From Spirochaetales bacterium (GTDB lineage Bacteria > Spirochaetota > Spirochaetia > SZUA-6 > JAFGRV01): a stretch of DNA of 35,504 nucleotides. Below the pieces are notes generated by a model, which saw only the letters and a program-made list of their open reading frames with translations, did no database searches and was not told the origin of the DNA. Within the stretch, counting starts at the first letter, position 1. Each line of letters begins with the position of its first letter. Both the position numbers and the translations under genes were made by a program. Below, in pieces: positions 24,272 to 34,264 of the stretch. Location: positions 1 through 35,504 of the forward strand of contig JAFGWI010000061.1 in the NCBI GenBank assembly GCA_016937215.1. Reading direction: 5' to 3'.

Positions 24272-24300
24272 TATTAACAGAAAAGGGAATTTTCTGTCAA
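24272..24300 (-). promoter_or_regulatory. Promoter of tRNA-Val
   Basis: A perfect -35 TTGACA (24300-24295), a 17-nt spacer and -10 TTAATA (24277-24272), about 20 nt before the tRNA 5' end. An 8-bp inverted repeat ACAGAAAA/TTTTCTGT (24277-24297) fills the spacer and touches both boxes. The promoter gives the tRNA independent expression from the GH95 gene upstream. Confidence 0.7.
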
Positions 24301-24327
24301 GTACACAGCCATCCTAAAAAACAACCA

Positions 24328-26826
24328 TTATTCACAGGCTTCAAGGCAAAGCATTTCACCGGGCCTGGTTTCAAGCACATACTGATATACCCTTTTAAGC
24401 TCCGGCTGCCTGGTCTTGCAATAGAAGGAAACCAGGGGTTCTTTCACCTCTGGCACCTTGAAAAAGGGATTACCTGAATCTTCAAGAAAAGACATTTCAT
24501 GAAGCTGCTTTTCACTTCTCAAGGGCCAGTAAGAACGAAGCGGGCATAATCCACCCAAATGTGAGCTTATGACCAGTTTTTTTAGTTCACCCTTTTCCCA
24601 GGCCAGCTCAGATACTTCAAAACCTCCCCTGGCCCTGAGCCCGCGAACTCGTCCAAAAGGCCATTTATCCGGCAAAGCCGGGAGCAGATGAATCGCCCCG
24701 TCATGGCTTTGCACTAGCATTTCTGCCAGAGCAGCGGTGAATCCGAAATTCCCGTCTATCTGAAAAGGCGGATGAGCGTCAAAAAGATTGGGGTAACTCC
24801 CCCCAGGGCTTGAAAAATCAAGATTGTCATAATCACAATCCGGCACAAGGGACAGCTGATTTGTCATGAGCTTTAAGGCACGGTTTCCATCAAGTAAACG
24901 CGCCCAGAGATTGATTTTCCAGGCCATGGACCAGCCTGTGGAAACATCGCCGCGGTGAACAAGGGAAATGCGGGCTGCCTCAAAAAGACGCGGTGTTCTG
25001 TAAGGTGAAATCTGGTTCGAAGGAAACAAGCCATAAAGGTGAGACACATGGCGATGGTGGTCATCGGGATCATCCCAATCGTGAAGCCATTCCTGAAGCT
25101 GACCAAAGCGGCCTATTTGCATGGGCGGAAGTTGGGCCGCGGCCCGGGATAACTCAGAAACCAAGGAGGAATCGCAATTGAGCAAGCGGGCCGCTTCAAT
25201 GGTCTTGTGAAACAAATCAAAAACAAGCTGATTATCCAAAGTCGTTCCAGCCACAAGGACCTTCCACTCTTTTCTAACCAAGGTCGGCCCATTTTCAGGT
25301 GACATCGAAGGGCAAACCACCAGATAATGGTGCTCTGGTTCGCGCACAAGAAAATCCAGAAAAAACAGGGCCGCTGATTTTATGGCCGGGTACACTTCGG
25401 CCAGATATTCCTTGTCACCGCTGAAAATGTATTTTTCCCAAAGATGCTGAGCCAGCCAGGCTCCTCCGCAAGGCCACAAGCCGTAAGGACCGTCAACAGC
25501 ACCAGTAAAACGCCAGATATCGGTATTATGATGGGCCACCCATCCGCGGCAGCCATACATATTCCGCGCCGTGCTCTCTCCTGATCGGGAAAGATCCTTA
25601 ACCAGATTGATCAAAGGTTCATGCATTTCCGGTAGCCCCGTGGATTCAGCCGGCCAGTAATTCATTTCCAGGTTGATATTAATCGTGTATTTGCTGTCCC
25701 AGGGGGGAACCAGCTGGTTATTCCAGATACCCTGCAAATTAGCAGCTTCTCCGCCGGGCTGAGAACTGGAAATCAATAGATATCGGCCGTATTGAAAATA
25801 CAAGGCCGCCATATGGGGGTCCTGATTTTTAGAAAAGCCCAGAACACGCCTATCTGTATCCTGATCCATTGAAGTGGCAGCCCCCAAATCAAGAGACAGG
25901 CGCTGAAAATACTTCCGATACTCCTTTTTATGGGCATTCAGCATTTCGCCATAACTTTTGTTTCCAAGCTGAGCCAGAATAGACTGAGCTTTTTCATCGG
26001 CATTAACAGACAGGTCCTGATAGTTTTCAAAACTGGTGGCAGCCGATAAAATTACAGTAGCGGAAGTGGCCTGTCGCGCAAATAGAGTTTCAGTATCCCC
26101 TTGAACCAATCCATCTTCTGTCCGGATGAGAAGCCGCGCCACAAAATCAATTTCACCTTTCACGCCTTCATGATCCGAACCACAGCCCTTGAGAACAAGT
26201 TCATTTTGCCCGCTGCGCCACAAAGCGGTTTTCAAAGAGCTCCTTAGGGTCAGGGAAAAATCAAGGGCCTTTTTTTTTGACGCTCTCATATGAACAACCA
26301 GAGCCCTATGAGCCAGGGAACAAAAGGTGTCTCTTCGGAATTCAGTGTCACCTATTTTATAGGAGCAGCTTGCCAAGGCCTGATCAAGATCAAGGATCCG
26401 GCGGTAAGAGGAATAATTCTCATGGCCCTCCTGAGTTATAACCAGATCAGCCATGGGCAAAAAACACATTCCCTGGGCTCCCTGGCTGGAAATCGCCTGA
26501 CACGATAGTTCCTCGGCTTCCTTGAATTTGTCCTCAAAAACAAGCTGGCGGATCGTTTCAAGGGACTCGGCGCAAAGGGGATTATCGTTTTTATAGGGGC
26601 TTCCTGACCAGAAAGTGGTTTCATTCAACTGGATAAGCTCAAGCGATGGATGGCCGAAAACCATGGCTCCCAAAAATCCGTTACCCAAAGGAAGGGCCTG
26701 GACCCAGCTCTTAGCTGGTGTGGAATAACTCAGATAAAGGGGCTGTTCTGTGGTCGGCTTTTGGGTGGAATCTGTTGCTTCTTCGTATAAATCGATTAAA
26801 ATCGAATCCTTTATATCTTCACGCAT
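24328..26826 (-). CDS. GH95 alpha-L-fucosidase-family protein
   Basis: An 832-residue glycoside hydrolase family 95 protein. [14 protein letters not shown] (46-59) and [12 protein letters not shown] (66-77) open the N-terminal beta domain. The (alpha/alpha)6 domain has [14 protein letters not shown] (381-394) with the activating N383/N385, QEWLHDWDD with the likely acid E579, and [11 protein letters not shown] with D691. These match the catalytic set of the characterised bifidobacterial enzyme AfcA. GH95 enzymes invert and release alpha-1,2-linked L-fucose; some act on L-galactose of plant xyloglucan. No signal peptide is visible, so it likely works in the cytoplasm on imported oligosaccharides. 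AAGGTG 7 nt before the ATG supports the start. No transporter or fucose pathway gene is adjacent. Confidence 0.92.
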   Translation of the reverse strand: MREDIKDSILIDLYEEATDSTQKPTTEQPLYLSYSTPAKSWVQALPLGNGFLGAMVFGHPSLELIQLNETTFWSGSPYKNDNPLCAESLETIRQLVFEDKFKEAEELSCQAISSQGAQGMCFLPMADLVITQEGHENYSSYRRILDLDQALASCSYKIGDTEFRRDTFCSLAHRALVVHMRASKKKALDFSLTLRSSLKTALWRSGQNELVLKGCGSDHEGVKGEIDFVARLLIRTEDGLVQGDTETLFARQATSATVILSAATSFENYQDLSVNADEKAQSILAQLGNKSYGEMLNAHKKEYRKYFQRLSLDLGAATSMDQDTDRRVLGFSKNQDPHMAALYFQYGRYLLISSSQPGGEAANLQGIWNNQLVPPWDSKYTININLEMNYWPAESTGLPEMHEPLINLVKDLSRSGESTARNMYGCRGWVAHHNTDIWRFTGAVDGPYGLWPCGGAWLAQHLWEKYIFSGDKEYLAEVYPAIKSAALFFLDFLVREPEHHYLVVCPSMSPENGPTLVRKEWKVLVAGTTLDNQLVFDLFHKTIEAARLLNCDSSLVSELSRAAAQLPPMQIGRFGQLQEWLHDWDDPDDHHRHVSHLYGLFPSNQISPYRTPRLFEAARISLVHRGDVSTGWSMAWKINLWARLLDGNRALKLMTNQLSLVPDCDYDNLDFSSPGGSYPNLFDAHPPFQIDGNFGFTAALAEMLVQSHDGAIHLLPALPDKWPFGRVRGLRARGGFEVSELAWEKGELKKLVISSHLGGLCPLRSYWPLRSEKQLHEMSFLEDSGNPFFKVPEVKEPLVSFYCKTRQPELKRVYQYVLETRPGEMLCLEACE

Positions 26827-27073
26827 TTAAAATCACCTTGAATATTCGTATATCCCCAAATAACCTTGCGGCATTGGTTTCCATTCATTTTCAGCAGACC
26901 GAACCTTGGGCATAACGCTTTAATCCTGAAACACCTGGCCGTCCTCTGCCAAAGGAATAGCCTATTTTTATAGCAATTTAATGAAAAGTCAAATAATCAT
27001 TTCCCTGTTGCTAAAATCCATGATTTCAGAATGGCTTTCTATCCTAAATGAGTAAAAAGGAAATTAGGGGCAA

Positions 27074-27790
27074 TCAGTTGCCTTTTTTTTCATTCTTCAC
27101 ATGAAGCCTCAAGGTGGAACGGGCAATCAACACCTGGCCGATCCAGTAACTCACCATAATAATCAGTTGAAAAACAAATGAATAACTTATAAAAACGTTA
27201 ATGGCAATAAATGTATCGCAAATAATGAAGAACAGGGCTCCAATAAATCTTAACTGCTCATCTTTCCTTTCCGGGCCCTCAGCCCTGATAGCCGCGCCTG
27301 AACGCCAGGCCATTGTCACAATAATAAAGGCATAAACAATGATAGCGATTCTCATCGCTCCATTTGTGACAGGAATAAAAAAGAACATTATGAGGACAAA
27401 ATAAATAAGGGCTGGTATATATCGCTTGATTTTCAATTCCGGGTGTTCCAGAGTAAAGGATATGATATAAAAGATATGGCCGATCAAATTAGCGACAATT
27501 CCCAATATAAAATAGAAATCGCCGGGAAGCTCCAGCAAAAAATCACCAATGGTATTAAAAAACAGGGCAAAAGCCACAAGCTGAACCAATAACTTATAAC
27601 GGGATTGTGAAAAAACCCAGATACTCAGGAAAAGGCAGGGAATCACCTTGGTGATGGTTACAATCAGCCAGGTGCTTTGGGGAATAAAAAACAAAGCCAA
27701 ATGGATAAAAGCTGAAAGAAGGCCTGTGATTAATAAAAACCTGTAAAAATATGAGATCATTTGTGATGATTTCGAGAACCCTTGTTGCAT
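27074..27790 (-). CDS. YhhN family membrane protein (lysoplasmalogenase-like)
   Basis: A 238-residue protein with about eight membrane segments. The conserved family motif appears as NTIGDFLLE (79-87), and a second conserved Asp lies in IICDTF (189-194). This family (YhhN/TMEM86) includes lysoplasmalogenases, which cleave the vinyl-ether bond of lysoplasmalogens. Activity in bacteria without plasmalogens is not clear. AGGA 6 nt before the ATG. It is a single gene between the GH95 gene and a 604-bp gap. Confidence 0.72.
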   Translation of the reverse strand: MQQGFSKSSQMISYFYRFLLITGLLSAFIHLALFFIPQSTWLIVTITKVIPCLFLSIWVFSQSRYKLLVQLVAFALFFNTIGDFLLELPGDFYFILGIVANLIGHIFYIISFTLEHPELKIKRYIPALIYFVLIMFFFIPVTNGAMRIAIIVYAFIIVTMAWRSGAAIRAEGPERKDEQLRFIGALFFIICDTFIAINVFISYSFVFQLIIMVSYWIGQVLIARSTLRLHVKNEKKGN

Positions 27791-28394
27791 ATACTATCCT
27801 ATTAAAATTGTAGTCAGCACTAGCTTCGATTATTCCAAGCCAAAAACTGCCCCTTTATTGAACACCAACATTACCTTTTATATTACAAAAAGATAAAAAA
27901 AATTTTACCATTTTCCCATCAGGTAAATGGCATGATTTTTTAAATAGCCAGAAGCTACTTCAGCTTTTTATCCCCAACCCGACTTTATCGAACTTAAGCA
28001 AAAAATAATAGAGCTAATCAGAAAAGTCATGACATAAATCATTGGCCTGAAAAATGATTTTCATACTTGTTTCAGCCAACAAGCCATCTGCACAGAAGGC
28101 AGCTTATTCTTTGGTAAAGAACAATGTTTTTCCAGGCGTCCATATTTTTAGTCCTTGAAAAGTCAATTGCGACTTGCAAAGATCCCGGAAATTCAGTATA
28201 AAGGCCCTTGTCCAAAGAAAAGATATTAGATACACTTTACTATTGAATAAAAATTCTTGCGAATTCAGCAGAACCCCTTGAAGTAAGGCAAAAAAGAATA
28301 TCACCAGAATCATCGGGCAAGTCCTGACAAAACAGAAGTCTTGATGAAACCTGTATCCTTAAACATCCCTTTGAATGATGAATGGAGGCTTCCT
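27791..28394. other. Gene-free divergent spacer
   Basis: About 600 bp between the divergent YhhN and MBL genes. I see no repeat, RNA gene or strong hairpin. A TACAAT lies at the left end, in a place suitable for the YhhN promoter, but without a good -35. A 69-codon minus-strand ORF (28104-28313) has no ribosome binding site and is not called. Confidence 0.5.
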
Positions 28395-29267
28395 ATGGAA
28401 ATGACAAAAACGATCCATGCCATTAAGCATAATTTTATTGTACCCGTGAATCCCGAGCTAAAGCTCGAAAGGATTGTCTATTCCTTTATCATTTTCGGCA
28501 AACTCGGTGTCTATTTAATTGACAGTGGCGTGGCCGGTTCCGGTGACAGGATAATCAATTATATCAGCGAAAGGGGTTACAGGCCAAGCCAGATCAAGGC
28601 TTTGGTTCTGACCCATGGCCATCCCGATCATATTGGAGCAGCAGCCCACATTGTCAAAAAAACCGGCTGCAAGGTCCTGGCCCACAAAAGCGAGATTCCC
28701 TGGATAGAAAACATCGACAGACAGCTTAACGAACGGCCTGTTCCGGGCTTTAAAAATCTGGTCAACCAATCGGTAAAAGTGGATAAAGTCATCGAGCATA
28801 ATCAACGTATCCAGTTGGAGGATAACTTTGTACTGCGGGTGGTTCATACTCCGGGCCATTCCCAGGGTTCATTGTCCTTGTTTATGGAAGATCAAAAAGC
28901 CCTGTTTGTGGGCGATGCCCTGCTTCTTCCTGGAAATCTGCCTATATACGACAATCCCTTTGAAGCCCAGGATTCCATCAGGGAATTGCAGAATATCAAA
29001 AACCCGCGTTTTCTTTTTTCAGCCTGGGATGAAGCTGCTGCTGGTGAGGAAATTCAGGCAAAATTCGAACAAAGTCTTGCCTATTTTCAGGAAATCCATA
29101 AGCATGTTCTGAATACCGATAAAACAGGGGAAATGAACGAAATGGAATTATGCCAGAAAGTGATAACAGCCATGGGCCTTCCTGTGGAAGCGGTAAATTC
29201 CCTGGTGGCCAAATCATTAAAGAGCCACTTTATTGAAAATCACCATTCCCTGGCCCTGGGTGCCTAG
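28395..29267 (+). CDS. MBL-fold metallo-hydrolase
   Basis: A 290-residue metallo-beta-lactamase-fold hydrolase. The metal motif THGHPDH (73-79) gives H74, H76, D78 and H79; H155 (HTPGHS) and D174 (FVGDAL) complete the usual binuclear site. The last His of the family is not obvious (LFSAWDE takes its place), which hints at a variant site. The C-terminal ~80 residues are helical, as in the glyoxalase II-like and lactonase-like subgroups. The substrate is unknown. The frame is open from 28341, but GGAGG 6 nt before the ATG at 28395 decides the start. It is convergent with birA, with 25 bp between the stops. Confidence 0.87.
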   Translation: MEMTKTIHAIKHNFIVPVNPELKLERIVYSFIIFGKLGVYLIDSGVAGSGDRIINYISERGYRPSQIKALVLTHGHPDHIGAAAHIVKKTGCKVLAHKSEIPWIENIDRQLNERPVPGFKNLVNQSVKVDKVIEHNQRIQLEDNFVLRVVHTPGHSQGSLSLFMEDQKALFVGDALLLPGNLPIYDNPFEAQDSIRELQNIKNPRFLFSAWDEAAAGEEIQAKFEQSLAYFQEIHKHVLNTDKTGEMNEMELCQKVITAMGLPVEAVNSLVAKSLKSHFIENHHSLALGA

Positions 29268-29292
29268 CCGCAGAACAGGCTGCTGCTTTAAA

Positions 29293-30024
29293 TCAGTATA
29301 ATATTTCCCCGGCATAAAAAGCCTGGGGCTCATCTGCTTCATGCTGTTGAATAAGGATTCCTCCGTCAGGTGACAGGCCCAGTAGAATTCCCTTAATTTG
29401 TTTTTTTCCAGTATCAAACAGGATTTCCTGATTCCTCTGGTACAAATGCCGGTTAAAAAGTTCAGCATCAAAGCCCTGATGAAAAATCCCGTGGCCATGG
29501 TGCAAAAAATCGGCCAGCAACTGGCTGAGGGAAAAATCCCTGTGGGCAATCAACTTCAAGGAAGTGGGTATGATTCTATCCATGGGCGGGAATTCCATTT
29601 GATTGCAGTTCAAACCGATTCCAACAAGAATATAGCCCGATCTGGCTTCACACAATATGCCAGCCAGTTTTTTTGATTCAAAAAGCACATCATTAGGCCA
29701 CTTTATCTGCGTCTCGATTTTATATTTTTCACTCAGCATAGCGCGCAGACTATAACCAGCCAAAAGCGGTGTGAGCGAGGGGTTCTGCGGCATGTCCTGG
29801 TTTTTGATTATCAGTGTAAATAAAAGGTTCTGCTTTTCCAGGCTTTCCCAGCGCCTCATGGAAAAACGTCCGCGGCCCTTGGTTTGATAACCTGCCATGA
29901 TCACGGTTCCTGTTACAACCCCCTGGTTTATCAAATCATAAGCCAAATCCATGGTAGAAGTGGTGCTTTCAATATAATAAACAGAAGCTTCAGGCCAGGG
30001 ATTGTTGACTAAAAGCACTTCCAT
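29293..30024 (-). CDS. birA: Biotin--[acetyl-CoA-carboxylase] ligase
   Basis: A 243-residue biotin protein ligase that activates biotin with ATP and attaches it to a lysine of carboxyl carrier proteins. The biotinyl-adenylate loop is KGRGRF (49-54), the ATP/biotin motif is KWPNDV (108-113), and KKLAGIL (118-124) and VGIGLN (134-139) follow. It lacks the N-terminal DNA-binding domain of E. coli BirA, so it is a group I ligase without repressor function. Its ATG shares one base with the relA stop codon (TAATG), so translation is probably coupled. Last gene of the prfA operon. Confidence 0.92.
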   Translation of the reverse strand: MEVLLVNNPWPEASVYYIESTTSTMDLAYDLINQGVVTGTVIMAGYQTKGRGRFSMRRWESLEKQNLLFTLIIKNQDMPQNPSLTPLLAGYSLRAMLSEKYKIETQIKWPNDVLFESKKLAGILCEARSGYILVGIGLNCNQMEFPPMDRIIPTSLKLIAHRDFSLSQLLADFLHHGHGIFHQGFDAELFNRHLYQRNQEILFDTGKKQIKGILLGLSPDGGILIQQHEADEPQAFYAGEILY

Positions 30025-32045
30025 TAACGATCTCCGGTCAATATTGAACCGATTTGCTGAATATTCAGTATCGTAGGCAGAATTCTCAGACTCTTTAAAA
30101 CCTTTTGCAGATCATTCTGGTTATTCAACTCAACCGTACAAAAACCCACAAGATTACCTGCTTGGTTTTCATCAAAATTCATCTCGATTACATGGCCATT
30201 GAATTTTTTAATGGCCCCTTCGATTTCATAATAAATATCACTTGTGTGACGAGCCAGTATTTTAAAGCGGCTTGTGAATTTTGTAGAAAATGTTTCCCAC
30301 TGAACATGGATTTTACGAACATCGATTTCCCTGATCAAAGAAAGATTACGGCAGGATGCCCGATGGATAATAATGCCCCGGCCTCGTGAAATATAACCGA
30401 CAATCGCGTCGCCGGGTTTGGGAGAACAGCAGCCGGCAAAACGGATAAGCATGTTTTTCTCATCCTCGACCACAACACCAACCTTGCTTTTGTCAAAGTA
30501 TATTCTGTCAATAACGTCCCGCTTTTTTTTCCGGTTTTCCTGCTCATTTATATTTGTTTTCTTGACAGCAATAATGTTCTGATCGATGATAAGGCTGGGT
30601 TCGTTTTGGTTGAGCCAATGACGGATTTTGGACCGGGCCCTCGCGGTCTGGGCATACTTAAGCCAGTTAAGATGGGGCCTCGCGTTCTGGGCCGTGACAA
30701 TTTCAACAATCTGCCCGTTTTTTAATGCCTTTTGAAGGGGGATAATGGTGCCATCCGCCTTGGCTGCCATGGTATGGTTCCCAACCTCAGTATGAATATG
30801 ATAGGCAAAATCCACCGCGCTGGCGCCTTTAGGCATTTCAACCACATCACCACCTGGTGTAAACACATAAATGGTGTCCTTTAGTAATTCATCCTTTATT
30901 TCCTGGAGGAAATTTTCAGAAGCCCCTTTACCGCCATCCCAGCGTTTAAGTTTATTAATGATGGGAAGGTCCTGAAGTGTGGCACGTTCCTTGCTAAAGC
31001 CTTTACCGGTTTTATAAAGCCAATGAGCGGCAACTCCATTTTCAGCTGTCTGGTCCATTCCATGAGTGCGGATCTGGATTTCCAGAGGCGTTCCCCCATA
31101 ACACATCACCGTTGTGTGCAGACTTTGATAGCGGTTGGATTTGGGCATGGCGATGTAGTCCTTAAAACGGCCTGCGATGGGCATCCACAATTGGTGGACC
31201 AAACCCAGCAATGTATAACACTGAGCAGGCGTATTGCACAGAATGCGAATCCCCAGAAGGTCATAAATCTCAGAAATCGATTTTCCCTGTTTTTTCAATT
31301 TCTGAAAGATTGAATAAAAATGCTTAGCCCTGGTTTTGATTTCCACAACAATACCAGCTTCCTCAGCCAGCTTTTTTATGGCCAATTCAACTTTTATAAG
31401 GAATTCCTTGCGTTCTCCCTTTTTCTCGGCAATGGTTTCCTTGATTTGCTTATATATTTCGGGCCGCAGATATTTCAATGACAGGTCTTCCAGTTCGTCC
31501 TTGACCCAGCTTATTCCCAAACGCCCGGCCAGGGGCGCGTAAATATCCAGGCATTCCGTGGCAATTCGTTTCTGCTTATCCTCTCTTAGATAGCCTAAAG
31601 TACGCATATTATGAAGCTTATCTGCCAGTTTGATAAGAATCACCCGGATATCCTTGACCATGGCAAAGAGCATTTTCCTTATGGTTTCAGCAGCCTGAAC
31701 GCTTTTGCTTTGGGCCCGAAAGCTTGAAATCTTTGTCACCCCGGCTACCAGTGTTTCCACCTCTTTACCGAATTCCTGACGCAGATCCTTTCTGGAAATG
31801 CTGGTATCCTCTATTATGTCGTGAAGAAGGGCAGCGATGATGGCTTTTGAATCAAGGCGCAAACTCACAAGTATCCTGGCCACTTCAATCGGATGAATAA
31901 TATAAGGCTTACCGCTGGCGCGCTTTTGATTATGATGGAGCCCTTCAGCCCAGCGGGCGGCAGCCATTATCTCTTCCTGCTCTTCGTTTGAATAGATATC
32001 AAGTATAGCTTTGAATTCCAGCAAAGATTGTTGCGCGGCGCTCAT
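30024..32045 (-). CDS. relA: Bifunctional (p)ppGpp synthetase/hydrolase (Rel/SpoT family)
   Basis: A 673-residue stringent-response enzyme. The N-terminal HD hydrolase domain keeps H51, HDxxED (75-80) and D142/N146. The synthetase domain (about 235-345) has RAKHFYSI and GRFKDYIAMPKSNRYQSLH. RFKD is the RxKD form of bifunctional Rel enzymes rather than the ExDD of RelA-only types. TGS (about 390-455), a CC-containing zinc-finger-like segment (CCSPKPGD) and a C-terminal ACT domain follow. At 673 residues it is somewhat shorter than the usual 720-740. It overlaps prmC by 4 nt (ATGA) and birA by 1 nt. Confidence 0.94.
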   Translation of the reverse strand: MSAAQQSLLEFKAILDIYSNEEQEEIMAAARWAEGLHHNQKRASGKPYIIHPIEVARILVSLRLDSKAIIAALLHDIIEDTSISRKDLRQEFGKEVETLVAGVTKISSFRAQSKSVQAAETIRKMLFAMVKDIRVILIKLADKLHNMRTLGYLREDKQKRIATECLDIYAPLAGRLGISWVKDELEDLSLKYLRPEIYKQIKETIAEKKGERKEFLIKVELAIKKLAEEAGIVVEIKTRAKHFYSIFQKLKKQGKSISEIYDLLGIRILCNTPAQCYTLLGLVHQLWMPIAGRFKDYIAMPKSNRYQSLHTTVMCYGGTPLEIQIRTHGMDQTAENGVAAHWLYKTGKGFSKERATLQDLPIINKLKRWDGGKGASENFLQEIKDELLKDTIYVFTPGGDVVEMPKGASAVDFAYHIHTEVGNHTMAAKADGTIIPLQKALKNGQIVEIVTAQNARPHLNWLKYAQTARARSKIRHWLNQNEPSLIIDQNIIAVKKTNINEQENRKKKRDVIDRIYFDKSKVGVVVEDEKNMLIRFAGCCSPKPGDAIVGYISRGRGIIIHRASCRNLSLIREIDVRKIHVQWETFSTKFTSRFKILARHTSDIYYEIEGAIKKFNGHVIEMNFDENQAGNLVGFCTVELNNQNDLQKVLKSLRILPTILNIQQIGSILTGDR

Positions 32046-32881
32046 AAACCCAGCCTCCCATAAACAACCCGTCCACGGCCTGCCAGATCAGCGGCCACAT
32101 CAACACCAGTATACCCGGCTTTCCGCATTTCAGCTAAAAGTGATTCCATGAGACGAGGGTCTGATTCACAAAGAAAATATCCGCCGGGAGCAAGATGCTC
32201 CTTGACAAGATGAATCAAGCTGAGGGTCATTTCATCTCCGCGAATGCCGCCGAGTAAGGCCAAAAAGGGCTCGGGCCAATGTTTTTCAGCCATATTATCA
32301 ACATCCGCCTGTGATAAATAGGGAGGATTGGCGGTGATCATATGAAATTTCCCCTTGAGCTTTTGGGTAAAATCACTCTGAAAATGGGGAATATCCTGGC
32401 CCAGGATTTTACGGCAATTGATTTCAAAAACCTCAAGGGCCTGTGGAGAAATGTCACTGGCGGAAATATCCAGATTGGGCCGATTTTTTTTCAGGGAAAT
32501 AGGAATACAGCCTGAACCAGTGCATAAATCATGAACACTCGAAAAACCCTTCTCGTCAATCAGCTTGAATGCCAGATCTACCAGAATTTCTGTGTCCGGC
32601 CGCGGTACCAAAACCCTGTTATCCACAAAAAATTCAAGGCTATAGAATTCCTTTTTTTGTCTAAGATAAGAAACAGGAATTCCCTGAATCCGGCGCTGAA
32701 TCAGTTTCTGAAAATCATCCCGACAATCATCATGAATTTCATCTGTAAAATTGGCGATCAGTTTTTCCCTGGAACAATTCAGCACATGAGACAACAATAC
32801 ACTGGCATCCAGATAGGATGTCTCGATCCGGTTTTTTTCCAGCTGTTGATATCCCTGATTCAGGGCTTCCTTGATTGTCAT
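32042..32881 (-). CDS. prmC: Release factor glutamine N5-methyltransferase
   Basis: A 279-residue SAM-dependent methyltransferase that methylates the GGQ glutamine of release factors 1 and 2. An N-terminal helical domain (1-85) precedes PRPDTE (93-98), motif I DLCTGSG (118-124) and the catalytic NPPY (185-188). It directly follows prfA with a 4-nt ATGA overlap, which places the enzyme beside its substrate gene. It is followed by relA with the same kind of overlap. Confidence 0.94.
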   Translation of the reverse strand: MTIKEALNQGYQQLEKNRIETSYLDASVLLSHVLNCSREKLIANFTDEIHDDCRDDFQKLIQRRIQGIPVSYLRQKKEFYSLEFFVDNRVLVPRPDTEILVDLAFKLIDEKGFSSVHDLCTGSGCIPISLKKNRPNLDISASDISPQALEVFEINCRKILGQDIPHFQSDFTQKLKGKFHMITANPPYLSQADVDNMAEKHWPEPFLALLGGIRGDEMTLSLIHLVKEHLAPGGYFLCESDPRLMESLLAEMRKAGYTGVDVAADLAGRGRVVYGRLGL

Positions 32882-33948
32882 GATTGCGCGGCTTTTAAAT
32901 AGGCCTCCCGGGCGCTGAGTTTCAAGGCATCGATGATTTCTTTCAAATCACCCTCCATGATCAAATCCAGTTTATAGAGAGTGAGATTGATGCGATGATC
33001 AGTCAAGCGGTTCTGGGGGAAATTATAGGTTCGGATTCTTTCGGAACGGTCGCCGGAACCAACCTGATTCTTGCGATTGGCTGCCCTTTCCTGCTGTTTT
33101 TTCATTTCCTCCACCTCAAATAAACGGGCCCGTAATACCTTCAAGGCCTTGGCTTTGTTTTTATGCTGGGATTTTTCATCCTGGCAGATTACAACTGTTC
33201 CGGTGGGAATATAGGTCACTCTTACAGCCGAATCGGTTGTATTTACACTCTGCCCGCCTGGCCCGGAGGAACGGAATACATCGATTCGCAAATCTTCAGG
33301 ACTAATCTGAATATCGGTTTCCTCAGCTTCGGGTAAAACCGCCACCGTCACAGCAGAGGTATGGATACGCCCCCCAGATTCGGTTTCAGGAACACGCTGT
33401 ACCCGGTGAACGCCGCTTTCATAACGCAAATCAGCAAAAACATTCTTGCCCGAAATAGAGTAAACAATTTCCTTAAAACCTCCAATACCGGTTTCATGGG
33501 CATCCATGATCTCGATCTTCCATTTCCTTTCTTCAGCATAGCGGCTGTACATTCGATACAAATCAGCGGCAAAAAGGGCTGCTTCATCACCACCTGTCCC
33601 GGCACGGATTTCCATGATAATATTTTTTAAATCAAGTGGGTCTTTTGGAACCAGAAGTAGCTTGAGGTTCTCCCAGATTTCTTCTTTGCTTTCCTTTAAT
33701 TCTGCCAAATCTTCCTTGGCCATCTCCTTCATTTCTGGGTCATCAGCTTCTTCGATCAAGGCTTTTGAACTCTCAAGTTGATTAATCACTATCTTATAGC
33801 GCCTGTATTCATCAACAGCCTCTTCAAGGCCCGACATTTCCTGCATCAATTCCTTGTATTTATTCTGGTCTTTGAGAATATCAGGATCAGAAACCTGATT
33901 CTGGAGCTGGAGGAAGCGCTCTTCTATCTGTTTTAATTTATCTAACAT
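32878..33948 (-). CDS. prfA: Peptide chain release factor 1
   Basis: A 356-residue class I release factor that reads UAA and UAG and triggers peptide release. [10 protein letters not shown] (115-124) is followed by the codon-reading PxT motif, here PET (187-189), in the RF1 context. The GGQ motif (231-233, [16 protein letters not shown]) has Q233 as the PrmC target. Length is normal. AAAGGT lies about 8 nt before the ATG. First gene of a four-gene overlapping operon. Confidence 0.96.
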   Translation of the reverse strand: MLDKLKQIEERFLQLQNQVSDPDILKDQNKYKELMQEMSGLEEAVDEYRRYKIVINQLESSKALIEEADDPEMKEMAKEDLAELKESKEEIWENLKLLLVPKDPLDLKNIIMEIRAGTGGDEAALFAADLYRMYSRYAEERKWKIEIMDAHETGIGGFKEIVYSISGKNVFADLRYESGVHRVQRVPETESGGRIHTSAVTVAVLPEAEETDIQISPEDLRIDVFRSSGPGGQSVNTTDSAVRVTYIPTGTVVICQDEKSQHKNKAKALKVLRARLFEVEEMKKQQERAANRKNQVGSGDRSERIRTYNFPQNRLTDHRINLTLYKLDLIMEGDLKEIIDALKLSAREAYLKAAQS

Positions 33949-34230
33949 CGTGATTGACCTTTCTTGTGACAGCCTCTCCGGCTTTAACCAGCCCTTATCA
34001 CATTGCTTAATCTCCCATAGTGTTGCATCTTACATCCATTATGAGAGAAAATTCGGGCAAAAAGAGAAAACTATCAATATAAGACTATCATAATCAATCT
34101 TAGGACTTGTGACAATCACCTTTAATATAGGCTTCCCTGTTTTTCATTGATTTGAAGCTCGCTCTGGCGCACAGAGTTTGTTGCACAAGCTCAGCACCCC
34201 GGGGCTCATCCAGGCAAGATCCAAAAGACC

Positions 34231-34259
34231 TTGCGGCACCAGAGGAATTAAGCTAAGAT
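34231..34259 (+). promoter_or_regulatory. Weak candidate leaderless promoter of the D12 methylase
   Basis: TTGCGG (34231-34236), a 17-nt spacer and TAAGAT (34254-34259), with the ATG 5 nt further on. Both boxes are imperfect. The call rests mainly on the same layout being seen at four other genes in the window that lack a Shine-Dalgarno. Confidence 0.3.
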
Positions 34260-34264
34260 GCGCT

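Noticed and set aside
28104-28313. 69-codon minus-strand ORF with hydrophobic N-terminus
   Set aside because: It has no ribosome binding site and no conserved pattern that I recognise; the hydrophobic start may be chance in an AT-rich spacer.
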